Shown here: positions 15,044 through 25,733 of the stretch, in pieces
How the letters are laid out: each line of letters begins with the position of its first letter
Numbering within the stretch: position 1 is the first letter of the stretch
Assembly: GCF_000317695.1 (NCBI RefSeq)
Contig: NC_019771.1
Coordinates: 186,001 to 250,000, forward strand
Source: Anabaena cylindrica PCC 7122
GTDB lineage: Bacteria > Cyanobacteriota > Cyanobacteriia > Cyanobacteriales > Nostocaceae
DNA length: 64,000 nt
Reading direction: 5' to 3'
Notes under the pieces: generated by a model
The model's database searches: none
What the model was told of the DNA's origin: nothing
Seen by the model: the letters and a program-made list of their open reading frames with translations, nothing else
Made by a program: the position numbers and the translations under genes

Positions 15044-17635
15044 CTACAGCCAATTTCCCAGCAGTACATAAGATGCCCAATGCACAGGATGTCGATAATC
15101 TGGGTCTTTTAATAGTGAAAGTTGAGCTAGTCGCAGTGCTTCTGCCTTTGTCACTTGCTTAGTTGCGAGTTCTTTATAAAATTGACGAATGAGCAGCGCC
15201 CCAGATTCATCATCTAGACTCCAAAGAGAAGCTAAGGTACTGCGTGCGCCGGCTTGAATTGCTATCCCAGCCAGTCCTAAAGCGGCTCGTTTGTCTCCCT
15301 CCGCAGTTTCGCAAGCACTTAAAACCAGTAACTCAATAGGTTCAGGTCTAGTTTTTTCTCGACTGCGAAGTAAATCTTTTAATTCATTCACTTTCATGGG
15401 TTTATCCCAAGCCAATACGAAGGTTTCATCAGCATTGGAACTAAATTGACCATGAGTTGCTAAATGCACCACAGAAAAGGGGAGAGAGTCAATTTGTTGA
15501 CGTAATGCTGTACTCGTAAATGTCTTATTCAAGAGAACTTCACTAGGTACTTCTGATTCAACTGCTTTTAATTCTTCATTGACATTAGGTAAAGAACTAA
15601 ATCCATGTCGGGCTTCTGTCAGTCCAGCTACCAAAGTTTTCAGCCTACTTTGCCGTAAAGGACGAGGACCCAATAATTCTAAACCGGGCGTGAGTGCCAC
15701 ACTGTATTTTTCTAATAAATATTGTTTGCCATCATATAAAGCAGCCATTGGGATATTTCGCAAAGCACCATCTAAAATAAAAACCAATGTTTTTACCTGA
15801 CTTTGAGCAAGTTCTGTTTGTACGGGGCGAATTAACCAATCATAGACTTTTAGAGATAATAATTTTCCTTCGGGAGTTGTATAAGGTTTTTCTAAATTAA
15901 ATCTGAGTTTTTCAACAACTTCTTCAAGTTCAATTTGAGAAACTTGAGCAGTGTAGTGATGTAATCCTTGCTGTGGTAAACTCAGAATTACTTCTAGTTT
16001 ATCTTTGAGAATAATTGGATAAATTACTGCTGCTTGTGATTGTTGAATTTGTTCAATTGGTACTATTTGTCCTTCTAGACAAGCGGAACGAAAAAAGTTA
16101 TCAAGTTCTGCTAATTGTAATGATTCAATAACTTTCCGGGCTTGTTTTAGCTGCTCTTGACTGGGTTCTTTATTTGTTTCTGCATTTAAAAGTAATTCTA
16201 CATATTCACGATATACAGGTTCTACCGTTTCTCTAAAAGAAAATTGAATATCAGTGTTAACTGCAACTAAATCACTCCGCAAAGATTTTAATGTTGTGAA
16301 GGCGACTTGATAAGCATCTGTTGCTGCTTTAATTGACCCTTGAGCTTTTAAAATTCTTCCTAATTGCCATTGCCATTGATAAGAAACTTCTGACGCATTA
16401 ATGGCTTGTGCTAGTTGTAAAGCTTGTTCGGTTAATTCTTGAGCATTTGACCATTGCTGAGTTTGTTCATATAATCCACCTAAATAACCTAAAGCATAAG
16501 ATTGGGCTTTTTGGTCATTGATACTTTTAGCTTGTTGCAGTGCTGTTACTAATAATTTGGCAGATTCGTTTTTTTGATTTCCCAATTTTCCCAAACTTTT
16601 CGCTAGATTAATATGAGCGTAAATTGTGGAACGACTAGGAGATAATTTAGCTAAATTTAGCTGTAACTGTAACCAGGTATTTCTTACATCTACTAATTTT
16701 TCAGTTTTTATTAATATATATATTTGATTAATTTGTGCTTGAATTTCCGTGATATTTTTAGGCTCGGTTGTGGCAGCTTGTGCGTAGTATTTTAATGCAG
16801 ATTCTTTATCTCCTTGGGCATAAGCTGTGTTACCTAAACTGAGTAATGTGGAGCTTTTTTCTAGTTTATCTAGATTATCTGCACTTTGTAATAATTGTAA
16901 ACTTTGTTGTAATATTTTCCGAGAATCATCAAAAGCACCTAATAATCTGAGAACATTACCCAAACTACGCAAACCTGTAGTTTTTAATTGTCTATCTGGC
17001 TGATTTTCTAGTGTTTTTTCGACATCTATGAGCGTTTTACGTGCTTGGAGGTAAAGACCTAAAGCTTGTTGGGCTTGTGCCTGATTGATTAAACTACCAA
17101 TTCTGCCCTGTATGTAGCCAGTTTCAGTGTAAATGTTGGTTGCTTGCTGCCAAGTATTTAAAGCTTGTTCTGCTTGACCTTGAGATAATTCTAAACTTCC
17201 TTGAGTGTTGAAAGTTTGAGCTAGAATTAGTTCTGTTTGTGGAGTTGTTTGTTTGAAATTTCCTAGGATCTGAAAACTAGAAGTAATTGCTTTTTTTGCT
17301 TGCTGCCACTGTCCCAATTTTTGATAAGCTAAGGAAAGATAATTTAGCACCATTGCTTGAGATGATAAATTATTTTGGTTCTTTTCTGCTTTAAGTGCTA
17401 ATTGCCAAATATTGACAGCTTCAGTATATCTTTCTGTTTGATATAGTTCTCTACCTTGTTGAATTAAATTTGAAAGTTCCTGTGCTTGTACAGTTGGAGA
17501 ACTAGGAGAAAAAGGTGGAACAGTTGCGGCTGTAACTGTTCTAAATTCGAGTATTAGCGTTAGACTTATTCCTGTTAGTACACAAAGCAGAAAAGCTATA
17601 ACGTTACGCCAAAATCTCTGCTGTTTTTTTGCCAT
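15044..17635 (-). CDS. CHAT-domain protein with N-terminal TPR repeats, membrane-anchored or exported
   Basis: 863 residues. An N-terminal hydrophobic segment (about residues 12-32, VIAFLLCVLTGISLTLILEF) is a signal anchor or signal peptide. Residues about 50-470 are tetratricopeptide repeats (GRELYQTERYTEAVNIW and similar units). The C-terminal CHAT domain has His728 in HLATHGQF and Cys775 in LSACETA, the clostripain/caspase-fold dyad, followed by GARSTLASLWSL as in active family members. It is probably a protease that binds partners through its TPRs. It is a close paralogue of 23074-25623, and the haemagglutinin-type gene lies directly upstream on the same strand (123-base gap), so both may be one transcript. 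Whether it acts inside or outside the membrane is unclear. Confidence 0.9.
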   Translation of the reverse strand: MAKKQQRFWRNVIAFLLCVLTGISLTLILEFRTVTAATVPPFSPSSPTVQAQELSNLIQQGRELYQTERYTEAVNIWQLALKAEKNQNNLSSQAMVLNYLSLAYQKLGQWQQAKKAITSSFQILGNFKQTTPQTELILAQTFNTQGSLELSQGQAEQALNTWQQATNIYTETGYIQGRIGSLINQAQAQQALGLYLQARKTLIDVEKTLENQPDRQLKTTGLRSLGNVLRLLGAFDDSRKILQQSLQLLQSADNLDKLEKSSTLLSLGNTAYAQGDKESALKYYAQAATTEPKNITEIQAQINQIYILIKTEKLVDVRNTWLQLQLNLAKLSPSRSTIYAHINLAKSLGKLGNQKNESAKLLVTALQQAKSINDQKAQSYALGYLGGLYEQTQQWSNAQELTEQALQLAQAINASEVSYQWQWQLGRILKAQGSIKAATDAYQVAFTTLKSLRSDLVAVNTDIQFSFRETVEPVYREYVELLLNAETNKEPSQEQLKQARKVIESLQLAELDNFFRSACLEGQIVPIEQIQQSQAAVIYPIILKDKLEVILSLPQQGLHHYTAQVSQIELEEVVEKLRFNLEKPYTTPEGKLLSLKVYDWLIRPVQTELAQSQVKTLVFILDGALRNIPMAALYDGKQYLLEKYSVALTPGLELLGPRPLRQSRLKTLVAGLTEARHGFSSLPNVNEELKAVESEVPSEVLLNKTFTSTALRQQIDSLPFSVVHLATHGQFSSNADETFVLAWDKPMKVNELKDLLRSREKTRPEPIELLVLSACETAEGDKRAALGLAGIAIQAGARSTLASLWSLDDESGALLIRQFYKELATKQVTKAEALRLAQLSLLKDPDYRHPVHWASYVLLGNWL

Positions 17636-17661
17636 TGTGGTGTTACTGAGTTGAAGTATGA

Positions 17662-17696
17662 ATTAGCCTCACGCAGAGGCGCAGAGACGCAAAGAG
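17662..17696. repeat. Dispersed repeat of the cgcagaggcgcagag type
   Basis: attagcctcacgcagaggc followed by gcagagacgcaaagag is a common interspersed cyanobacterial repeat. It sits in the 123-base gap between the haemagglutinin-type and CHAT-TPR genes. Confidence 0.6.
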
Positions 17697-17758
17697 TAAG
17701 AGTTTGAGAGATAGAATTTTTGATTTTAATACTCTGATTCGGCAACTCCTGACGATAT

Positions 17759-20224
17759 TTAGTTTTGGGCAACTGGACAACTAACAGATGTAAGTGAGGA
17801 ATTTTGAGGACTAGTAGTAGGTGCTTGAGCTACCAAAGTGACACTACCATCAGCACCAATTACCCAATTTTGAGCTTCTACAATTGCAGCAGGTGATTCA
17901 GAAAGTTTTTTCTCTTCTTTTTGAGAGTTATTGAGTTTTTCATTCAGCAAAGCATGGGGTTGTAAGTCTTGCCAAACTGCATCACTGCTTAAAAGTTCGC
18001 TGGGATTAGATGGTAAACCACCCCTTCCAGTGATTATAAATTCACTTTGTTGACCGGCTGTTGTTTCTTCATTACCTCGACAGCTTTGGGTAATTAATTT
18101 GGAAGCGTCTACTAAATTATTAGGCAATTCTACTAATCCATTACTAGGGTCGGCATCAGGTTTTTTGATTTCTATCACTCCATCAATACCAAGCTGGGAA
18201 CTAGCAGAGATGATACTCTCTGGAGATACAAAAAATCCTTGCACACGAATATTGATGTTCCCCCCTTGACCTTTGACAGCATTGGCAGTAATTGAGCTAT
18301 TATCTGCCAGGACTAAGTTATCTGCGTTGATAGTCGTATTGCCTCCATTGGCTGTGCTGTCAATAGTAATATCTGGTTTTGGGAAAGCGTTGGCACTGGG
18401 GTCTGCGTCACTTTCAATGACAGCATGACGATTTAAAAGTACTGTGCCGACATTAATGAAGATGTTACCACCCTGTCCTGATATGGTAGAAACACTAATT
18501 CTGGCTCGATCATCTACTAAAAGGAAAGGGGTTGTAATGATTAAATCACCTGCTCCTCCTTTTCCCAATCCATCAACTTGTAAATAAGTGGGGTATTCAA
18601 CTAAGAATGAGACACCTGTAACGGCAACAGATTTTGTGGCAATTATTTCTAATTTACCTCCTAGCCCTTGTCCACGATTGGAGGCGGAAACAAAGGCTCC
18701 ATCTTTTATTACCAAGCTTTGGGTTTGAATTGTTAAATTACCGCTAAGTCCTGCGGCTGTTTGGTCGCTTTGAGTAGCTAAAACACTACTAAATATATCA
18801 CTGGGATTTACACCGTTCACTTCCACTGAATCAGCAGCGATAATAGTCAGATTTCCCCCATTTCCTGTGCCAAAGGTGCTAGAACTTACTTGACCACCAT
18901 CACGGATAATTAACTTTCCTGTGGTAATGTTGACGTTCCCTGCATTGCCTGTTGAGTTGGGTTGGCTATCAGCACTTAAAGAACCACCTTGAGTATCTTT
19001 GCTGCCAAACACTTCCACAGACTCAGACACATTGACCGTGATATCACCTGCATTCCCAGCATTAAAAGTATCACTTGAGATAGTTGCTCTGTCTCGCACT
19101 TTTAATCGTTGGGTAGTGATATAAATATTTCCTGAATTCCCTGTATTGCCGCTTCTAGATATTAACCCACTGGGAAACTCTCCACCAGTTGATCTACCAG
19201 TCAGTTCGACGGACTCAGATGTATTGACTGTTATATTTCCTCCGGTTGCTGTCCCTGTGGTATTGGCATCTAGTTGAGAGCCTGCATTTAAAAACAAGTT
19301 TCTTGCTTGTACTTCTATGGCATTACCTCCATTACCGGCAATACTGGCTCGCGCACCCTGGGAGAGTTTAATATCACGGAAATTTGTTATTCCTGAGTAA
19401 TTTAAATCCCAGCCATAACTATTTGGGTTGATCCCGACAAAGTTGTTTCCAGCGACACTACCTAATTTGATGCGTCCGCTTTCGGCGGTGAGGTATCCTC
19501 CTTCCAGGGCAATATCTCCGCCTATGAGTGCTAAAGTTTTGGCAAGAGGTACTTGTAAACCTACTATTTTTCCGTTGGTATCAGTTGTAATGGAGCGATC
19601 GCTAATTGTTCCTGGCGTAGCCCCAAATTGTAAGCCAATGGGTACATTAATAGCTAATAGCGGCGCTAGTTGCGGATTTTTGGCACTGAATAATAAGCCA
19701 TCACCAAACATAAAACTAGCCGCTGTGCTGGCAAGAAAAGAACCGCCCACATCCAATCTTGCATTTTGCCCAAAAACTATGCCGTTGGGGTTGATCAAAA
19801 ATAAGTTGGCATTACCCAAAACCCCAAGTGTCCCCAAAATATCAGAACGGTTGTTTCCCGTGATTCGTGTGAGCATATTTTCTATGCCTGTGGGGTTGGA
19901 AAAGTAGACTCTTTGCCCCTCACCAATGCTAAATTCACGAAAGCTGTGAAATAGGTTTGCGCCTCGGACTGCACCACCATCAATGCGTAGGTGTAGCCCG
20001 TCGTGGACATCGCCTATTGTTCCTTGAATATCAACCTCCTGTTTTACCAGAGAGGCTTCATTGCCCAATGTAGTATCAGGTTGAATTTCAGCAAGGACAA
20101 CGGTTTCTCCCATAATAATGGGACTTAGTGCCAGGAGTGCTAACCCAAAAAACAAAAACTCGTTTGACCACCTAACCAAAATTTTGCTTAAAAAATACAT
20201 TATTATTCTTCTTGATAATCGCAT
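17759..20224 (-). CDS. Two-partner-secretion-type haemagglutinin/adhesin (minus strand)
   Basis: 821 residues. After a signal region (hydrophobic segment FLFFGLALLALSPIIMG) comes the haemagglutination-activity (TPS) domain, about residues 45-190: NLFHSFREFSIGEGQRVYF, LFLINPNGIVFG, ARLDVGGSFLAST. The rest is a right-handed beta-helix built from GGNITVNTSESVEV-like rungs. The C-terminal cap (SCRGN, ITGRGGLPSNPSELL) is typical of cyanobacterial proteins of this class. It should be exported by an outer-membrane TpsB partner, which is not in the window. Met9 (ATG at 20198-20200) has a better purine stretch in front and a shorter signal region, so the start may be there. It is divergent from a paralogue at 20392. 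Confidence 0.88.
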   Translation of the reverse strand: MRLSRRIIMYFLSKILVRWSNEFLFFGLALLALSPIIMGETVVLAEIQPDTTLGNEASLVKQEVDIQGTIGDVHDGLHLRIDGGAVRGANLFHSFREFSIGEGQRVYFSNPTGIENMLTRITGNNRSDILGTLGVLGNANLFLINPNGIVFGQNARLDVGGSFLASTAASFMFGDGLLFSAKNPQLAPLLAINVPIGLQFGATPGTISDRSITTDTNGKIVGLQVPLAKTLALIGGDIALEGGYLTAESGRIKLGSVAGNNFVGINPNSYGWDLNYSGITNFRDIKLSQGARASIAGNGGNAIEVQARNLFLNAGSQLDANTTGTATGGNITVNTSESVELTGRSTGGEFPSGLISRSGNTGNSGNIYITTQRLKVRDRATISSDTFNAGNAGDITVNVSESVEVFGSKDTQGGSLSADSQPNSTGNAGNVNITTGKLIIRDGGQVSSSTFGTGNGGNLTIIAADSVEVNGVNPSDIFSSVLATQSDQTAAGLSGNLTIQTQSLVIKDGAFVSASNRGQGLGGKLEIIATKSVAVTGVSFLVEYPTYLQVDGLGKGGAGDLIITTPFLLVDDRARISVSTISGQGGNIFINVGTVLLNRHAVIESDADPSANAFPKPDITIDSTANGGNTTINADNLVLADNSSITANAVKGQGGNINIRVQGFFVSPESIISASSQLGIDGVIEIKKPDADPSNGLVELPNNLVDASKLITQSCRGNEETTAGQQSEFIITGRGGLPSNPSELLSSDAVWQDLQPHALLNEKLNNSQKEEKKLSESPAAIVEAQNWVIGADGSVTLVAQAPTTSPQNSSLTSVSCPVAQN

Positions 20225-20391
20225 ATTTTAATGGGAAGAATTTGAGGAATGCGATCGCTACTCTCAAAGCCCAACTCGCCCTCACTACTAATCTCCAGCG
20301 AGATAACCGTAAATAAAGTATGTCACTGTTAGAAATAATTACTTTTTGGGAATCATAAAAATTAGTCATCAAGTATTGAGAGACAGAAGTA
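20225..20391. promoter_or_regulatory. Divergent intergenic region between two haemagglutinin-type genes
   Basis: These 167 bases must contain promoters for both genes. They carry one HIP1 octamer (gcgatcgc at 20251-20258) and AT-rich tracts. I cannot assign -35/-10 boxes with confidence. Confidence 0.4.
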
Positions 20392-22890
20392 ATGAGAGTA
20401 AGTTATGTCGGTTTAGGTTTGCTGAATCAACTGGCATTAGGTTTAATGCTGATTTGGTGTCATACGGCTCATGCTCAAGTCACACATGATGGCACCACTA
20501 ACACCACTGTCAAAACAGTTGGTAATGATTTTGCTATTCTTAACGGCATAGAAAAAGGTAATAATTTATTCCATAGCTTTAGTAATTTCTCAGTACCAAC
20601 AGGCGGTTCAGCAACCTTTGATTTAACCAATACGCCCAACATTACAACTATCTTTAGTCGGGTTACGGGTGGAAATATTTCCCATATTGATGGCTTGATT
20701 CAAACCCTCAACGGTAATCATGCCACCAGTTTATTTTTGATGAATCCCAACGGAATTATATTTGGAGAAAACGCTCGCTTGAATATTGGTGGGTCTTTTG
20801 TGGGGACGACAGCCAATAGTATTAAATTTGCTGATGGAGTTGAATTTAGTGCTGTTAACGCGAACACAACTTCTTTGCTGACGATGAGTGTACCTGTGGG
20901 TTTGCAAATGGGCAGTAATCCTGGTGCAATTACCGTTCAAGGATCAGGACACGATGCTCAAACAGGCATATCGCTTCCAGTCTCTGAACCGAACCTAGGT
21001 ACAAAAGGATTGCAGTTGCAACCTGGAAAAACCCTAGCATTGGTAGGTGGAAATGTTGCTTTGGCAGGAGGATTGCTCTGGACACCGGGAGGACGAATAG
21101 AACTTGGTAGTATCACTAACTCAAGCGTTGTCCTCAATTCCATCCCTCAAGGATTCACCCTCAGTTATCCCAATCCTGCGAGTTTTGGGGATATTCAGAT
21201 AACTCAAAAAGCTTTAGCATCTACACGCGACTCCACTGGGAAAAGGGGAGGAGACATCCAAATTCAGGGGAAACAGGTCAGTATCCGAGATGGTTCGCTG
21301 ATATTAGTACAAAATCTCAGCAATCAAACTGCTGGTAATATTGCCATCAATGCCACAGAGTCCCTCGATATCATCGGCAAGTCTCCTGATTTTAATAGTT
21401 CTAGCGGTTTAGTTAATGAAACTATATCCTCTGGTGCGGGAGGGAATATTATCATTACCACTCCACGATTGAATATTGATCAAGGTGGCTATATCTTAAA
21501 CCGTACTTTTAGCACAGCACTAGGTGGCAACATTGCGCTCAATACTGATCAAATACGGGTTAACGGTTTTGCAATTGGTGATCCTTCTCCTTTTCGAGCA
21601 GTCAGCCAGATATTTACTGCTTCCTTTGGGACTGGGAAAGGTGGAAATATTGCCATCTCCACTCAAAATCTGTCTATTTTAGCCGGCGCTAATGTGGCAG
21701 CAAGGCCCTATGATTCAGGTAATGGTGGCGATGTTGTAGTGAAGGCAGATACGATTCAGGTGACAGGTGAGGGAGCGCCAGACGGTCTTTATTTTAGTCT
21801 GTTGTCTACTGCCACATTCGGGCTTAGTAATGCAGGAGATTTGAAAATTGATACCCGTACACTTTCGGTTCAAGCTGGCGGTAGAGTGTCTGCTTCTAGC
21901 ATAATTTTAGGAAATGCGGGTTCACTGACTATCAACGCGTCTGAATTGATTGATGTGAGTGGTGTAAAAAATTCTCAAAGTCCCAGCTATATTGGTACGG
22001 CTGTTATTCCTGTTTTTGGAGTTTCTAACGCTAATTCTGGTAATACCACGATTAACACCCCAGTTCTTAATATCAGTAATGGTGCAACGGTCTTTATCAG
22101 AAATACTGGCTCTGGCAACGCTGGCACACTGAATATTAATGCGAATACCTTACGACTAGACAATGGGGCAAGCATTTCTGCATCTACAGCAGCAGGTGAA
22201 GGTGGTAACACTAATTTGCAACTACGGGATCTGCTAATTATGCGTAATGGTAGTTTTATTAATGCGGAAGCTGGTGGAAGTGGTAATAGCGGCAATATTA
22301 CTATCAATGCCCCGATCATTGTCGGTTTAGAAAACAGTGACATTATTGCCAATGCAGTTAAAGGAAGAGGTGGCAACATTCAAATTGCAACTCAGGGAAT
22401 TATCGGACTAGAGTACCGTAATCTTCTCAATCCTAGAGAAGTTCCTAGCAATGATGTGACTGCAAGCTCGCAATTTAATGTCAGTGGCACGGTTCAAATC
22501 AATAACATCGGTGTTGATCCCAATTCTGGTTTAGTGGAATTGCCAGGAAATGTTACTGACTCATCGCAACAGATAGCAACAGGTTGTGCTGATACTACTA
22601 GTAGTAGTTTTGTGGCTACAGGACGGGGCGGAATACCGCAAAATCCCAATCAACAATTAGGGAGCGATGTCTACCACGGGCGACACCTAAGCACTTGGTC
22701 TGATATCCGCGATATCTCTGCATACCGTCAAACAAAGGAAGCACAAGCTCAAGTACCCAAATCTTCAGAGGTGCTTGTCCAATCTATAGGTTGGCGACGT
22801 AATGCTAATGGCAAAATTGAGTTAATCGGAGCTCAATCGCCTGCTCATCTGCCATCATACTCAACTTGTACTGCCGGTTCCCAAAGTTAA
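20392..22890 (+). CDS. Two-partner-secretion-type haemagglutinin/adhesin (plus strand)
   Basis: 832 residues with a signal peptide (LALGLMLIWCHTAHAQ, cleavage after AHA) and a TPS domain at about residues 28-170: NGIEKGNNLFHSFSNFSVP, LFLMNPNGIIFGENARL, GGSFVGTTANS. A beta-helix of repeated SGAGGNIIITTPRLNI-like rungs follows. The C-terminal cap (TGCADT..., ATGRGGIPQNPNQQL) matches that of the divergent paralogue. It is probably a surface or secreted filamentous protein. CHAT-TPR follows 183 bases downstream on the same strand, the mirror of the left half. No TpsB transporter is nearby. The ribosome site is weak. Confidence 0.88.
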   Translation: MRVSYVGLGLLNQLALGLMLIWCHTAHAQVTHDGTTNTTVKTVGNDFAILNGIEKGNNLFHSFSNFSVPTGGSATFDLTNTPNITTIFSRVTGGNISHIDGLIQTLNGNHATSLFLMNPNGIIFGENARLNIGGSFVGTTANSIKFADGVEFSAVNANTTSLLTMSVPVGLQMGSNPGAITVQGSGHDAQTGISLPVSEPNLGTKGLQLQPGKTLALVGGNVALAGGLLWTPGGRIELGSITNSSVVLNSIPQGFTLSYPNPASFGDIQITQKALASTRDSTGKRGGDIQIQGKQVSIRDGSLILVQNLSNQTAGNIAINATESLDIIGKSPDFNSSSGLVNETISSGAGGNIIITTPRLNIDQGGYILNRTFSTALGGNIALNTDQIRVNGFAIGDPSPFRAVSQIFTASFGTGKGGNIAISTQNLSILAGANVAARPYDSGNGGDVVVKADTIQVTGEGAPDGLYFSLLSTATFGLSNAGDLKIDTRTLSVQAGGRVSASSIILGNAGSLTINASELIDVSGVKNSQSPSYIGTAVIPVFGVSNANSGNTTINTPVLNISNGATVFIRNTGSGNAGTLNINANTLRLDNGASISASTAAGEGGNTNLQLRDLLIMRNGSFINAEAGGSGNSGNITINAPIIVGLENSDIIANAVKGRGGNIQIATQGIIGLEYRNLLNPREVPSNDVTASSQFNVSGTVQINNIGVDPNSGLVELPGNVTDSSQQIATGCADTTSSSFVATGRGGIPQNPNQQLGSDVYHGRHLSTWSDIRDISAYRQTKEAQAQVPKSSEVLVQSIGWRRNANGKIELIGAQSPAHLPSYSTCTAGSQS

Positions 22891-23073
22891 ATTTCCTAAA
22901 TTTCCTGAATTTAGTGTTAAAAATGATTACTTTTCGGGGAATTAAATGAGTGCTGACTTCAATACCGATAGATTTGATCATAAGTTGGGTACTATAAATA
23001 ATAGTGATTATTTAAACACTACTTGTACCGTGACGAATCATCGAACAAATTCCTCAATCATAAGTAATTAATT

Positions 23074-25623
23074 ATGGCTTTCCGAATTAAACAAACTCGT
23101 TGGCTGTATGCTGGCTTAAGTATATTAAGTTTATTACTAGTGTTTTTCGGTACACCTGTTAAAGCATCTCCAACAGTAACAACAACACCGATTATTTCGG
23201 CTTCCCAAGCTACTAACGGACTAGAACAGGGGCGAAATCTCTATCGTGCGGGACGTTTTACTGAAGCTATTACAGCTTGGCAAACAGCAGCGCAACAATA
23301 TCAAACTCAGGGCGATCGCTTAAATGAGGCTTTGAGTTTGAGTTATCTTTCCTTAGCACAACAGGAAATGAACCAGTGGGAACCAGCCCAAAATTCCATC
23401 GAGCAAAGTCTCAAAATTTTACAACGTGCTAAACCTGCTGCTGATGCAATTATCTGGGCGCAAACACTGAATACCCAAGCAAGTTTACACTTGCGTACTG
23501 GTAAAGCTGAAACTGCCATTGAAAACTGGCAACAAGCACAAAAATATTATGAGCAGGCTGGCGATACAACAGGCAGTCTGGGTAGTCAAATTAACCAAGC
23601 ACAAGCTTTACAAAGTTTGGGATTTTACCGTCGTTCGAGACAACAACTAGAAACACTAACGCAAAAATTGGCGGCAATGCCAGATTCGGAAGTTAAAGTT
23701 AGTGGATTGCGATCGCTTGGATGGGCTTTACAAGCAATCGGTGATGACAAAAGCCAGCAAGTTTTGGAACAAAGTTTAGAGACAGCAAATAAAATTCAAG
23801 CCAAAACTCAGTTAAGTTCTATCCTTTTAAGTCTAGGAAAAAACGCCTCACATTTGCAAAATCCAGAAACGGCATTAAATTACTTTGACGATGCCCAACA
23901 AGCTGCTGCTAACCCAAATGAAGAGTTGCAAGCACGTTTGGCTCAATTCAAATTGTTGATCGATTACGACAAACTGGAATATGCAATTCCCCTTGCTCCT
24001 CAATTGCGACAACAACTGGCAGAAATACCACCCAGTCACGATTCTCTTTACGCAGCGATTAATTTTGTGGCGACCCTCAATCAATTGGCAAAAACCAACG
24101 AAGTTTTACCAAACAAAGACCTAGCAGAACTCATGGCAGTTACAGTAAAATCTGCCCAAAAAATTCAGGATGCCCCCGCAGAAGCACACGCACTATATCA
24201 GTTGGGACAACTTTATATCCGCACACAGCAATGGTCTGAGTCCAAGAAATTAGCAGAAAAATCTCTCAATATAGCCCGTCAACTCCAAGCTGACGATATC
24301 ATTGCTCAAGCGGCATGGCAGGTAGGAAAGTTATATAAGCAAGAAGGCAATAAATCGGCAGCAATTACAGCTTATACAGAAGCAGTTAATTCCTTGAAGG
24401 CACTGCGCGGGGATATGGTTGCTGTTAACCCAGATGTCCAATTTTCTTTCCGCGAAAGCGTGGAGCCTGTATATCGGGAACTGGTGGGGTTACTTCTGGA
24501 TGAACAACCAACACAGGCAGAATTAATACAAGCTCGTGAATTAATTGAATCATTGCAAGTTGCTGAACTCGATAACTTTTTCCGGGAAGCTTGTTTAGAT
24601 AAAGCGCAGCAGATTGACAAAGTTGATCCTACAGCAACAGTTATTTACCCAATTATCTTAAGCGATCGCTTGGCAGTGATTCTCTCCCAAACGGGAAAAC
24701 CTCTGCGTTACTATGTTACTCAAAAATCTCAGGCAGAAATTGAACAAACTCTAAATAATTTGTTCGTTGCCCTCAACCCAGTTTCCGATTCTAAAGAGCG
24801 GCAGAAACTTACCGAACAAATTTATGACTGGTTGATTCGTCCAGCAGAACAGGAAAAAGCTTTTCAAGATACCAAGACATTAGTGTTTGTTTTGGATGGA
24901 AAGTTGCGTAACATTCCCATGGCAGCTTTGTATGATGGTAAGCAATATTTGATTGAAAAATATGCCATTGCCCTGTCGCCAGGATTGCAACTCATGGCTG
25001 CTCATCCACTCCAGCAAAACAAAATTAATGCGATCGTAGGCGGTATTAGCAAGTCTCGCGCTGGGTTTTCTGCCTTACCTGCGGTGGAGTCAGAAGTTAA
25101 GCAAATATCTAAGTCAATACCATCTCAGGTTTTACTCAACCAAGAATTTACCAATCAATCCTTTGGCGATCGTATTAAGTCCGCTAATATTGATGTTGTT
25201 CACCTGGCAACCCACGGACAATTTAGCTCTCGTCTTGAAGATACCTACTTACTGACCTGGGATGGACGCATTAGTGTCAACGAACTGTCAGAACTGCTCA
25301 AAAATCGTGGAGGAGATTCATCAAAAGCAATTGAATTACTGGTACTAAGTGCCTGTGATACTGCCACTGGAGATGATCGCGCCGTTCTCGGTCTAGCTGG
25401 TTTAGCCGTTAAATCTGGTGCGCGTTCTACCATTGCCACCCTTTGGCCAGTCAAAGATAAAGCCGCAGAAATACTGATGACTCGCTTCTATGAACAACTG
25501 CGACAGCCAAAAATTACTAAAGCTGAAGCATTGCGTCAAGCACAAATAAATGTGATTCGTCAAACTGATTTTCACGATCCATTCTTTTGGTCTACTTTTG
25601 TTTTAGTTGGAAATTGGAATTAA
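23074..25623 (+). CDS. CHAT-domain protein with TPR repeats and signal peptide
   Basis: 849 residues, a full-length paralogue of 15044-17635. The N-terminal signal peptide (LYAGLSILSLLLVFFGTPVKAS) suggests export. TPR units occupy about residues 45-460 (GRNLYRAGRFTEAITAWQ, then similar helices). The CHAT domain is at the C-terminus with His714 in HLATHGQF and Cys761 in LSACDTA, then GARSTIATLWPV. All residues expected for a caspase-like cysteine peptidase are present. It sits between the haemagglutinin-type gene and a DUF928 gene, all on the plus strand. The cleavage target is unknown; the neighbouring adhesin and DUF928 protein are the obvious candidates by linkage. Confidence 0.9.
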   Translation: MAFRIKQTRWLYAGLSILSLLLVFFGTPVKASPTVTTTPIISASQATNGLEQGRNLYRAGRFTEAITAWQTAAQQYQTQGDRLNEALSLSYLSLAQQEMNQWEPAQNSIEQSLKILQRAKPAADAIIWAQTLNTQASLHLRTGKAETAIENWQQAQKYYEQAGDTTGSLGSQINQAQALQSLGFYRRSRQQLETLTQKLAAMPDSEVKVSGLRSLGWALQAIGDDKSQQVLEQSLETANKIQAKTQLSSILLSLGKNASHLQNPETALNYFDDAQQAAANPNEELQARLAQFKLLIDYDKLEYAIPLAPQLRQQLAEIPPSHDSLYAAINFVATLNQLAKTNEVLPNKDLAELMAVTVKSAQKIQDAPAEAHALYQLGQLYIRTQQWSESKKLAEKSLNIARQLQADDIIAQAAWQVGKLYKQEGNKSAAITAYTEAVNSLKALRGDMVAVNPDVQFSFRESVEPVYRELVGLLLDEQPTQAELIQARELIESLQVAELDNFFREACLDKAQQIDKVDPTATVIYPIILSDRLAVILSQTGKPLRYYVTQKSQAEIEQTLNNLFVALNPVSDSKERQKLTEQIYDWLIRPAEQEKAFQDTKTLVFVLDGKLRNIPMAALYDGKQYLIEKYAIALSPGLQLMAAHPLQQNKINAIVGGISKSRAGFSALPAVESEVKQISKSIPSQVLLNQEFTNQSFGDRIKSANIDVVHLATHGQFSSRLEDTYLLTWDGRISVNELSELLKNRGGDSSKAIELLVLSACDTATGDDRAVLGLAGLAVKSGARSTIATLWPVKDKAAEILMTRFYEQLRQPKITKAEALRQAQINVIRQTDFHDPFFWSTFVLVGNWN

Positions 25624-25733
25624 CTACGTGCTTACAGTAAAAAATGTGATAAAAATATGTTTCCTTTATGGTATTTTGCTCCATATTCGTTTATAAAAGC
25701 TAATATATACCACCCTATTTAGGGACGGAGATC

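Noticed and set aside
20172..20372. Small minus-strand frame in the divergent promoter region
   Set aside because: It overlaps the start of the haemagglutinin-type gene in another frame and has no ribosome site or protein-like features.
15044..25623. CRISPR-associated CHAT-TPR protease (Craspase-like)
   Set aside because: No Cas7-11/gRAMP gene or CRISPR array is nearby, and both proteins carry N-terminal export or anchor signals.
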